This document shows positions 7,991-14,076 of a stretch of DNA of 23,648 nt, piece by piece (position 1 is the stretch's first letter; the number at the start of each line of letters is the position of its first letter). The position numbers and the translations under genes are program-made. Source of the stretch: a bacterium (GTDB lineage: Bacteria > Planctomycetota > Planctomycetia > Pirellulales > Pirellulaceae); contig JAUIHJ010000016.1 in the NCBI GenBank assembly GCA_030432015.1, positions 1-23,648 of the forward strand, given 5' to 3'. The notes beneath the pieces are model-generated. The model saw nothing but the letters and a program-made list of their open reading frames with translations, was not told where the DNA came from and did not search any database.

Positions 7991-9318
7991 GGCGCGCTCA
8001 CCGGGATTTGAGCGACGGAGTCGACTTGACGCAAGTGAACCGGCATGCCGTCCGTCAGCACCGCAGGGTCGTCGACCACGATCTGTTCACCTTCCTTCAA
8101 GCCTGACGTAACCTCGACGAAGTCGTCCGTTTCGATTCCCAACTCGACACGACGGCGGGTGACCGTTCGGTCAGCCAACAGGAAGACATTCGGCTGGCCT
8201 CCGGAGTAGGTGAGCGCTTGACGAGGAATCGCCAAGGTGTTGGGAGACGACGCAATCGTCAACACGGCGCGGGCGAATTGACCCACATGGAATTCCCGAG
8301 AGCCGTTGTCGATGGCAATCCGGATTCGGTAGGTCCGACTGCCGGGGTCGACCTTGTCGTTGATCCTGACGATCATGCCCGGGATGGGAACGGAATGGCC
8401 GTCGATTTGAATGGTGGCCTTGCCCAACAGTTGGACACTGCCAAGATACCGCTCGGGCACACCAACTTCCGCCACCAGGAAGCGAATGTCCATCAGTTCC
8501 ATAATCTCGACACGCGGCAGCGCTGTCACCCGATCGCCGACGTCCACATAGCGATCGGTGACGACCGCGTCGTACGGCGCGACAATCGAGGTTTTGTCGA
8601 CCCGCCATTGTTTGTGCCTGACTTGTGCTTCGGCCGACGCAACACTGGCCTTGGCAACCGCCAGGGCCTCGGCGGTCGGACCGGATTCCGCGATTGCCAC
8701 GTTGGCTTGGGCATGCGCCAGCAAGGCGCGGGCCTTGAGTGCATCGGCGTGTTTCGTCTCGTGCTCGCTGGTCGAAGTCGCATTGGTCTGAAGCAGCCGG
8801 CCGGCACGCTCGTATGCCGAGTCGGCCCGGGTCAAATTCGCACGCGCTTCATCGTAGAGCGCCTTCGCCAGCGCGACCTCCTCGGGGCGTTTCCAGGCGA
8901 TCAAGTTTGCCAGGTCGGCTTCCGCCTGGGCGAGTTGGGCCTTCTCGGATTCCAACGCCAGTACGTATTCCGTGGCATCAAGCTGGACCAGCAAGTCGCC
9001 CTGTTTGACCGCCGTCCCGATGTCCAGCGGCAACGTCTGCCGCATCCCGGCGTATTCGACGACGGTTGGGTTCTCGCGCGGTTGCGGGATCTTTTCAATC
9101 ACCCCGTCGACTTCCGCGACGATGACCGAGCGTCGCGACGGCAGGAGGTTCCCGACCAGCTCCAGGTTTGCCGACAGGTCTCGCCTCGCCACGCGAGCAA
9201 CTTCGACATCGGTCTGCTGAACCACCAACGTTGCCGTCAAGGTGGCATCGGGCTCAGTCGCACAGCCCAACATGTTGACCGTGATCGCGGCCAGGAGAAA
9301 GAAATATCGAAAACGCAC
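7987..9318 (-). CDS. RND efflux membrane fusion lipoprotein (HlyD/AcrA type, 443 aa)
   Basis: This periplasmic adaptor links the RND pump to an outer-membrane channel. The N-terminus is a lipoprotein signal with lipobox MLGC, so Cys19 should be lipidated. Two half-lipoyl segments (about 61-117 and about 240-265, the second with SIVAPYDAVVTDRYVDVGD) flank an alpha-helical hairpin rich in Ala, Glu and Lys (about 118-240). A beta-barrel and membrane-proximal domain follow (RINDKVDPGSRTYRIRIAID, then the LAIPRQAL block). The start is GTG at 9318, with GAGG of GAGGTAA about 7 to 10 bases upstream. Its stop overlaps the GTG of the RND transporter gene, forming one operon. The 185-bp gap upstream contains a REP-like inverted repeat rather than an obvious promoter, so co-transcription with the preceding thiolase gene cannot be ruled out. 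Confidence 0.94.
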   Translation of the reverse strand: MRFRYFFLLAAITVNMLGCATEPDATLTATLVVQQTDVEVARVARRDLSANLELVGNLLPSRRSVIVAEVDGVIEKIPQPRENPTVVEYAGMRQTLPLDIGTAVKQGDLLVQLDATEYVLALESEKAQLAQAEADLANLIAWKRPEEVALAKALYDEARANLTRADSAYERAGRLLQTNATSTSEHETKHADALKARALLAHAQANVAIAESGPTAEALAVAKASVASAEAQVRHKQWRVDKTSIVAPYDAVVTDRYVDVGDRVTALPRVEIMELMDIRFLVAEVGVPERYLGSVQLLGKATIQIDGHSVPIPGMIVRINDKVDPGSRTYRIRIAIDNGSREFHVGQFARAVLTIASSPNTLAIPRQALTYSGGQPNVFLLADRTVTRRRVELGIETDDFVEVTSGLKEGEQIVVDDPAVLTDGMPVHLRQVDSVAQIPVSAP

Positions 9319-9391
9319 CGAGTTACCTCATACCAATGACCAAGGATCTGGGGAGTCTAAATGGCCGCGCGCGATTCAGCGGCGCACACGC

Positions 9392-9463
9392 CGTCAGCGA
9401 GACAGGCACTTTTTTCGCCGACAGGCCATTGTTCCGCAGTGGAATCAAATGGGCGGCGAAAAA
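9392..9463. repeat. REP/MITE-like inverted repeat between thiolase and efflux genes
   Basis: TTTTTCGCCG (9411-9420) is the exact inverse of CGGCGAAAAA (9454-9463), with an inner stem-loop (CCATT..TTCC..GGAA..AATGG) in the 33-base interior. The left edge carries the 18-mer whose reverse complement is GTGCCTGTCTCGCTGACG (9392-9409). That 18-mer recurs with one mismatch at 13782-13799, and GGCCATTGTT (9424-9433) recurs at 13813-13822. The arms read T-run first and A-run last on both strands, so this is not an intrinsic terminator. It looks like a dispersed non-coding repeat. Confidence 0.55.
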
Positions 9464-9503
9464 CGAGCCGGACCCGGATGGTCGCCGATTTGCACTCGGT
9501 CAT

Positions 9504-10661
9504 TTAGATCCGTTCAAAAATCGTAGCGATGCCCTGTCCAACGCCGATGCACATGGTGGCCAGCCCCAAGTTTGCATCACGGTCGACCATGGCGTGAATC
9601 AGCGTTGTGGCGATCCGTGCGCCGCTGGCGCCCAGCGGATGGCCGATCGCGATCGCTCCACCGCGCACGTTGACTTTTTCTTCGTCCAGGTTCAGCATCC
9701 GCAGGCAAGCGATCGCCTGGGCTGAAAACGCCTCGTTCAACTCGATCAGGTCAATGTCGGCAAGGTCAAGCCCAGCGCGGGCGAGTGCCTTCTTCGTCGC
9801 CGGTACCGGGCCAGTTCCCATCAGCGATGGCTCGACTCCCGCGATGGCCGTGGCACGAATCCGAACCAGCGGTTGGAGGCCGAGCGATGTGGCGCTTTCC
9901 TCCGACATCACCAGCAGTGCGGCCGCCCCGTCATTTAATGGAGAACTGTTGCCCGCGGTGACCGTTCCCGTCCCCGGCATGAAGGCGGGCCCGAGCCCGG
10001 CCAAGGCTTCGAGCGTCGAATCGGGGCGGACGCATTGGTCCGACGTTTTCAGCGACCGTGTGCCGTCGGCGTCGTGCCCGTACATCGGGACGATCTCTCT
10101 GGTGAATTCACCGTTCGCCTGAGCTGCGGCCGCTCGACGATGGCTCTGCAGCGCGAAGGCGTCCTGATCTTCCCGCGAGATGTCGGTGGTTTGTGCGAGA
10201 AATTCGGCCGTGACGCCCATCATCAGGGCACCTTTGCTGGTGCGGTGGAACAGCTTCGGGTTGAGATCCAGGCCGTGATCCATCGGCACGTGGTTCATAT
10301 GCTCAAGCCCGCCGGCAATTTGCACATCTTCGCTGGCGGCGAGGATCGAGTGTGCCGCCTGATTGATCGCTTGCAAGCTGCTGCCGCAGAGGCGATTGAT
10401 CGTGGCCCCACCGGCTGCAACGGGCAAACCGGCCATGAGGCCGATGGTTCGCGCGACGTTCAAGCCCTGTTCGAGCGTCTGCTGGGTATTGCCCATCAAA
10501 ATGTCTTCGATCAGCGACGGGTCGATTCCCGTCCGCTCGATCAACGCCTTGACGCACGCCACGGCCAGATCGTCGCTCCGCACGTGACGGAACCAGCCTC
10601 GCTCCGGATGCGCGTGGCCGATGGGTGATCGAAGGCAATCAACTACAACCGCACTATTCAT
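9504..10661 (-). CDS. fadA: Acetyl-CoA C-acyltransferase, beta-oxidation thiolase (385 aa)
   Basis: This cytoplasmic thiolase cleaves 3-ketoacyl-CoA with CoA to acetyl-CoA and a shortened acyl-CoA, the last step of each beta-oxidation round. The nucleophilic Cys92 lies in NRLCGSSLQAIN. The C-terminal motifs GGAIAIGHPLGASGAR (His341) and MCIGVGQG (Cys371) complete the catalytic triad. NEAFSAQA and GNSSPLNDGAAA are also typical of the family. At 385 residues the length matches bacterial FadA. It follows the FadB-type gene in the same direction after 116 bp, the classical alpha/beta subunit pairing although in BA order. The ATG at 10661 has only a weak ribosome binding site, and a perfect hairpin sits about 14 bases upstream of it, which may modulate translation. 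A biosynthetic acetoacetyl-CoA thiolase is less likely, given the partner gene. Confidence 0.95.
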   Translation of the reverse strand: MNSAVVVDCLRSPIGHAHPERGWFRHVRSDDLAVACVKALIERTGIDPSLIEDILMGNTQQTLEQGLNVARTIGLMAGLPVAAGGATINRLCGSSLQAINQAAHSILAASEDVQIAGGLEHMNHVPMDHGLDLNPKLFHRTSKGALMMGVTAEFLAQTTDISREDQDAFALQSHRRAAAAQANGEFTREIVPMYGHDADGTRSLKTSDQCVRPDSTLEALAGLGPAFMPGTGTVTAGNSSPLNDGAAALLVMSEESATSLGLQPLVRIRATAIAGVEPSLMGTGPVPATKKALARAGLDLADIDLIELNEAFSAQAIACLRMLNLDEEKVNVRGGAIAIGHPLGASGARIATTLIHAMVDRDANLGLATMCIGVGQGIATIFERI

Positions 10662-10675
10662 GATGGTTCTTGCTC

Positions 10676-10692
10676 GGCGAGTTGGACTCGCC
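10676..10692. promoter_or_regulatory. Perfect 17-bp inverted repeat in the fadA leader
   Basis: GGCGAGT (10676-10682) and ACTCGCC (10686-10692) are exact inverses with a 3-base centre, lying 15-31 bases before the thiolase ATG. As RNA this would be a very stable hairpin just above the ribosome binding region; as DNA it could be an operator. Two further stem-loops lie behind it: GCCCC/GGGGC (10713-10717 and 10733-10737) and GGATGG/CCATCC (10740-10745 and 10753-10758). Confidence 0.45.
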
Positions 10693-10777
10693 CCGCCTTG
10701 GTGGGTGGTGACGCCCCGATCGAACTTCGCTTGGGGCTGGGATGGATCCTTGCCATCCTGGTGACGTCTGCGGTGCG

Positions 10778-12937
10778 TTACATGGTCGAGGGATAAAACG
10801 TCTTACCCGACTCCGCCAACTCCAATAGTAATTGCGTCGGTTTCATCCTAACACCGACCGACTCCATCGGTTTGAGTTTCTCGACCAGCGTCTTCGCTCC
10901 GACCCGATCGGCCCAAAACATCAAGCCGCCCTTGAAGGGTGGAAAGCCCAAGCCGAAAATCAGTCCCAGGTCGATGTCGCGTGGATCGCGTACGATATTG
11001 TCTTCCAGTGCCCGCGTCGCTTCCAGCAGCATGGGCATGAAGAGGCGGTCGGTCAATTCATCCCGGGTAAACGTGCGATCGCCCTGGATGTACTCCGCCA
11101 GAAAGGTGTCCAAGCCCGGATCCGGTTCGGGCCGCCCACGCTTGTTTTGGTAGTTGAAGAAGCCGAGCCCGCTCTTCTTGCCAAGTCTTCCGGCGTGGAC
11201 CATGGCAGGCAGGATCGGCGACCCGACGATCCGTTCAGGGAACGCGTCGGACATCACTTGACCCGCGAAGGTGGCGGTATCGATCCCGACCAGGTCGTAC
11301 AGCTCAATGGGGCCCATTGGCATCCCGAAGGCTTTGGCCGCCCGGTCGATGTCCTTGATCTTGGCACCTTCGGCAAGCAATGCCAGGGCTTCACTCATGT
11401 AGGGAAACAGCAGGCGATTGACCAGGAATCCCGGCCCATCGTTCAGCACAATCGGCATCTTGCCGATACGTTTCGCGTACGCGACGGCCGTCAAGACGGT
11501 CTCGTCGCTCGTCTTCTCGCCACGTATGATTTCGACCAGCTTCATTCGCCTGACGGGATTGAAGAAGTGAATCCCGCAAAACCGCTCGGGGTGCTTCACC
11601 TTCTCCGCCATGCTGGTGATCGGAATGGTCGACGTATTCGAGGCAAGGATCGCCGTGTCGCTCAACTGCGGCTCGATCCGAGCAAAGACCTGGCGTTTGA
11701 CATCGAGATTCTCGACAACCGCCTCGATCACGACGTCACAACCGGCAAACTGCTGGTCGATGGTGCACAGCTCGAGAATCGGGGCGAGCTCGGCCACGCG
11801 GTGCGCCGCCGGTCCTTTCAACGCACGATCAAACGCTGCTTCCTCGAGAATTGACTGGGCATTTTTCCGCAATGTCTCTTTCGAAGCATCATCGATGACG
11901 ATCGATACGCCGCGTCGAATATTGGCGGCGGCAATTCCGGCACCCATGATTCCCGCGCCGATCACCCCTGCCGAATGGACCGCGGCGGGCTGGAGGTTGG
12001 AGCCGGCGTCGCCATCGATGCCCACATCTTTCTTGTTACGGTCGGTCAGAAAGAAGACATTCAGCAGGGACGCGTTGACCGACGACCCGAACAGCTGCGC
12101 CATCCCGTCGGCTTCGAGCTGGCAGGCAGCTTCCACGTCACTCGCGGCCGCCTCCAGCATGACTTCCAGGGCTGCTTCCGGGGCCGGATAGTGGCCCCGG
12201 GTCTTGCCCCGGATCACGGCCGACGCGGTTGCACCCAAGAATCCAAGCTCGGCCTCAGAAATGGGCAACGGACCTGACCACGTTTGACGGTCCCGCAGGT
12301 AGTCGCCAGTCGCCTGCTCCTGGCGAATCATGGCAATTGCCGCGGGTAGCAAGCCGGCCGGCGCGACGACATCCGAAGCGAGGTTCATTCCGCGGGCCGC
12401 ATTGGCGTCGATCGACTCGCCGCCGGTGATCATCTCAACAGCGTTGCCGAGCCCCACCATGCGTGGTGCACGCGCCGTACCGCCCCAACCTGGGAATAAA
12501 CCCAGTTTGACTTCCGGGAAGCCGATTTCGGTCTTCTCTCCGCTGCTCATCAACCGGCGGTCACACCAGATGGCGAGTTCCGCGCCGCCGCCGACACAGA
12601 TTCCGTCGATCGCGGCAACGGTGACGAAGTTGCATTTCGACAAGCGGCCAAATAATGTCTGGCCGCGTCGGCACATCTGGGCGATCTTCTCTTTTTCGAT
12701 GTCGAGTGACGCGACGAATTCCCGTAAATCCGCCCCCGCAATGAACATCCCGGGCTTCCCCGACTGAATAATCAGCCCGGCCAGATCATCGCGTGCCTCC
12801 AACGTGTCAAGGTGGGCGGAAAGCTCGTCCAGAACCGCACTGGCAAGAACATTGGCGCTCTTGTCGGGCGTGTCAAACGTCAAAAGGGCGACGTCAGGTT
12901 CGGGCATCGAAAGCGTAAGCGTTTGAGCGCCGGGCAT
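10778..12937 (-). CDS. fadB: Fatty acid oxidation multifunctional protein: enoyl-CoA hydratase / 3-hydroxyacyl-CoA dehydrogenase (719 aa)
   Basis: This cytoplasmic protein hydrates enoyl-CoA and oxidises the resulting 3-hydroxyacyl-CoA with NAD+ in beta-oxidation. The N-terminal crotonase domain (about 1-190) has the oxyanion-hole segment FIAGADLREF and GICVGGGAELAIWCDRRL. Glu120, and Glu142 in GFPEVKLGLFPGWGGT, are the two catalytic glutamates of FadB. A linker follows. The NAD-binding domain starts with GVIGAGIMGAGI (324-335), and the dehydrogenase catalytic His457 lies in GIHFFNPVRRMKLVEI. A C-terminal 3-hydroxyacyl-CoA dehydrogenase domain is duplicated in family style (GPGFLVNRLLFPYM, then GLGFPPFKGGLMFWAD). 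The length fits FadB/FadJ. AGGA lies 10 bases before the ATG at 12937. The thiolase gene follows after 116 bp. FadB and FadJ cannot be told apart from sequence alone. Confidence 0.95.
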   Translation of the reverse strand: MPGAQTLTLSMPEPDVALLTFDTPDKSANVLASAVLDELSAHLDTLEARDDLAGLIIQSGKPGMFIAGADLREFVASLDIEKEKIAQMCRRGQTLFGRLSKCNFVTVAAIDGICVGGGAELAIWCDRRLMSSGEKTEIGFPEVKLGLFPGWGGTARAPRMVGLGNAVEMITGGESIDANAARGMNLASDVVAPAGLLPAAIAMIRQEQATGDYLRDRQTWSGPLPISEAELGFLGATASAVIRGKTRGHYPAPEAALEVMLEAAASDVEAACQLEADGMAQLFGSSVNASLLNVFFLTDRNKKDVGIDGDAGSNLQPAAVHSAGVIGAGIMGAGIAAANIRRGVSIVIDDASKETLRKNAQSILEEAAFDRALKGPAAHRVAELAPILELCTIDQQFAGCDVVIEAVVENLDVKRQVFARIEPQLSDTAILASNTSTIPITSMAEKVKHPERFCGIHFFNPVRRMKLVEIIRGEKTSDETVLTAVAYAKRIGKMPIVLNDGPGFLVNRLLFPYMSEALALLAEGAKIKDIDRAAKAFGMPMGPIELYDLVGIDTATFAGQVMSDAFPERIVGSPILPAMVHAGRLGKKSGLGFFNYQNKRGRPEPDPGLDTFLAEYIQGDRTFTRDELTDRLFMPMLLEATRALEDNIVRDPRDIDLGLIFGLGFPPFKGGLMFWADRVGAKTLVEKLKPMESVGVRMKPTQLLLELAESGKTFYPSTM

Positions 12938-13077
12938 GGGTTGGCTATCCTGGTGAACGCGTCGTCCGAATCGTCATCGAGCTGGTCGATCGCCTGGCGT
13001 CCAGAGCTGAAGAGGCACCGCCGAGCTCCAAAAATGCTAACTTGCTTTGCCAGACAGGAAAACCCCAACTGCGTTTG

Positions 13078-13105
13078 CGGTCGAGCCGACCGTCGGCCAA
13101 TTGGC
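13078..13105. promoter_or_regulatory. Three overlapping palindromes upstream of the DUF4430 gene
   Basis: CGGTCG-AGC-CGACCG (13078-13092), GCCGAC-C-GTCGGC (13085-13097) and the perfect decamer GCCAATTGGC (13096-13105) overlap one another about 90-120 bases before the start of the DUF4430 gene. They lie in the divergent region between that gene and the fadB-type gene. They could be operators for a dimeric regulator or mutually exclusive RNA hairpins. I saw no cobalamin riboswitch here. Confidence 0.35.
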
Positions 13106-13196
13106 GGTTACGTGGCTGGGTCAACGGCCCATTTTCAGCGGCACACCGCCTGCGTGCCCGCACACAATCCGAATCCCCATCCCGAAGGATGACATG

Positions 13197-13649
13197 ATGC
13201 AGCGAAACCCGTCATTGCCGACCGTTGGCCTGATCACTTCGGCCCTTCTGCTTGCCGGGCTCATCAACCCGGTATTTGCCGATCCGGTCCAGGCTGAGAC
13301 TTCGCCACCGGACAATGCCAAAAGGACCGCTGCCAAGAACACAATCCAGCTGATCGTGGATTACGGCGATGGTGTCGCAAAACACTTTTCAAAAATTGCG
13401 TGGCGAGACAAGATGACGGTTCAAGACGTGACCGAAGCTGCGTCCAAACACCCTCGCGGCATCAAGGTCAAGCAGCGCGGAAAGCGGGCCACCGCTTTCC
13501 TGACGCAGATTGACGACCTCGCGAATGAACCGCGCGGGCGGAGCTGGGTCTATCGCGTCAATGGAAAGTTGGCCGACCGAAGTTTTGGTGTCTATGTCGT
13601 TCAGCCTGGGGATGTCGTCTCGTGGGCCTTTCAAACCTATTCACCGTAA
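13197..13649 (+). CDS. Small secreted DUF4430 (transcobalamin C-terminal-like) protein, 150 aa
   Basis: This is a probably periplasmic protein with a single DUF4430 domain, the fold also found as the C-terminal domain of transcobalamin and intrinsic factor. Residues 1-28 form a signal peptide (hydrophobic core GLITSALLLAGLI, likely cleavage after VFA). The domain spans about 50-148 and shows its hallmarks: IQLIVDYGDG, a Trp/Tyr strand WVYRVNGKLAD (117-127), GVYVVQPGDVVSW (131-143) and a final aromatic strand. The ATG at 13197 was preferred because AAGGA stands 7 bases upstream; the adjacent ATG at 13194 is the alternative. The frame is open further upstream, but that part looks non-coding. 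It stands alone, divergent from fadB. A role in binding corrinoids or another small ligand would fit the TonB/BtuB unit 10 kb away, but that is inference; DUF4430 also occurs in proteins unrelated to B12. Confidence 0.85.
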   Translation: MQRNPSLPTVGLITSALLLAGLINPVFADPVQAETSPPDNAKRTAAKNTIQLIVDYGDGVAKHFSKIAWRDKMTVQDVTEAASKHPRGIKVKQRGKRATAFLTQIDDLANEPRGRSWVYRVNGKLADRSFGVYVVQPGDVVSWAFQTYSP

Positions 13650-13690
13650 ATGGCCGAGCATCGAGCATGCTTCGGCAACAACCGACGGAC

Positions 13691-13738
13691 GGGCTCTTTT
13701 GGGACGGGATCTTTTGGGGCCGGGCACTTTTGGGGCCA
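13691..13738 (+). repeat. Three tandem 15-17 bp G-rich repeats (potential G-quadruplex)
   Basis: Three imperfect head-to-tail copies, GGGCTCTTTTGGGAC, GGGATCTTTTGGGGCC and GGGCACTTTTGGGGCCA, follow each other without gaps. They supply six G-tracts of three or four bases separated by 2 or 7 bases, which meets the usual G3+N1-7 rule for a G-quadruplex on the plus strand. The last copy contains GGCACTTTT, also seen in the inverted-repeat element at 9405-9413. Confidence 0.6.
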
Positions 13739-13781
13739 CCCAGCGGATCGAGCTGGAACGAACGGTTTGTCGCCGGAAGTG

Positions 13782-13822
13782 GTGCCTGTCTCGATGACGC
13801 GGCATGAAGCTGGGCCATTGTT
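13782..13822 (+). repeat. Partial second copy of the REP-like element
   Basis: GTGCCTGTCTCGATGACG (13782-13799) matches the reverse complement of 9392-9409 at 17 of 18 positions. GGCCATTGTT (13813-13822) is identical to 9424-9433. The spacing between the two parts is 13 bases here and 14 there, but the first part is inverted relative to the second. AAGTGGTGCC (13777-13786) can pair imperfectly with GGCACTT (13723-13729) to form a long-loop hairpin. This suggests a shared dispersed repeat rather than chance. Confidence 0.45.
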
Positions 13823-14076
13823 ACTGCCGCAGGCAGGTCAGGTTGCAGCGCTTGAAGTTGTGCCTTTATTAGTCCCGCAGGCATGGGGTGTTGCAGTCAG
13901 GGGGGCCAACCCCACGGATGTCTCGTCCGGGTGTTCAAGAGCCACGCAGCGGCGCCAGGCGTCTTCACGTCGCCAAACTCCTGCCGCCGCTGCGCGACGC
14001 ATTGACACAACTTCAAGACTTTCGCAGCGCGGTGTCGTCGCCCTCGCCGACCCGAATTTCTGGCGTTAACAAGGCG

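Larger units (their letters stand above)
13650..14076 (+). other. 427-bp region of degenerate repeats; doubtful 139-codon reading frame
   Basis: No recognisable gene lies between the DUF4430 gene and the kinase gene. An ATG directly abuts the DUF4430 stop (TAA-ATG, same frame) and opens a frame to 14069. It has no Shine-Dalgarno sequence, no family resemblance and an odd composition (Arg/Ser/Ala-rich in its second half). Within it are a triplicated G-rich repeat (13691-13738), a REP-like motif (13782-13822) and a 48-bp degenerate duplication (CCGCAGGCA..GTTGCAG at 13827-13848 and 13875-13896). The 48-bp period equals 16 codons (LLLPQAGQVA and LLVPQAWGVA), so a repeat peptide translated by coupling is not excluded. 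Repeat-derived non-coding DNA is the simpler reading. Confidence 0.4.

Noticed and set aside
8218..9339. 373-codon open frame on the plus strand inside the membrane fusion protein gene
   Set aside because: It is a mirror frame of a clear HlyD-type gene, has no motifs and no ribosome binding site that would single it out.
10832..11854. 340-codon open frame on the plus strand inside the fadB-type gene
   Set aside because: The opposite strand encodes all catalytic residues of the multifunctional enzyme; the antisense product resembles nothing.
13047..13196. N-terminal extension of the DUF4430 protein to 13047
   Set aside because: It would bury the clear signal peptide about 50 residues inside the protein; AAGGA before 13197 supports the shorter form.
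12938..13196. Second cobalamin riboswitch before the DUF4430 gene
   Set aside because: No B12 box, no GCCACTG-type element and no conserved core are present in this divergent region.
13650..14076. Decayed transposase or insertion sequence behind the DUF4430 gene
   Set aside because: Neither strand gave recognisable transposase pieces, and no terminal inverted repeats or target duplications were seen; only short repeats are supported.
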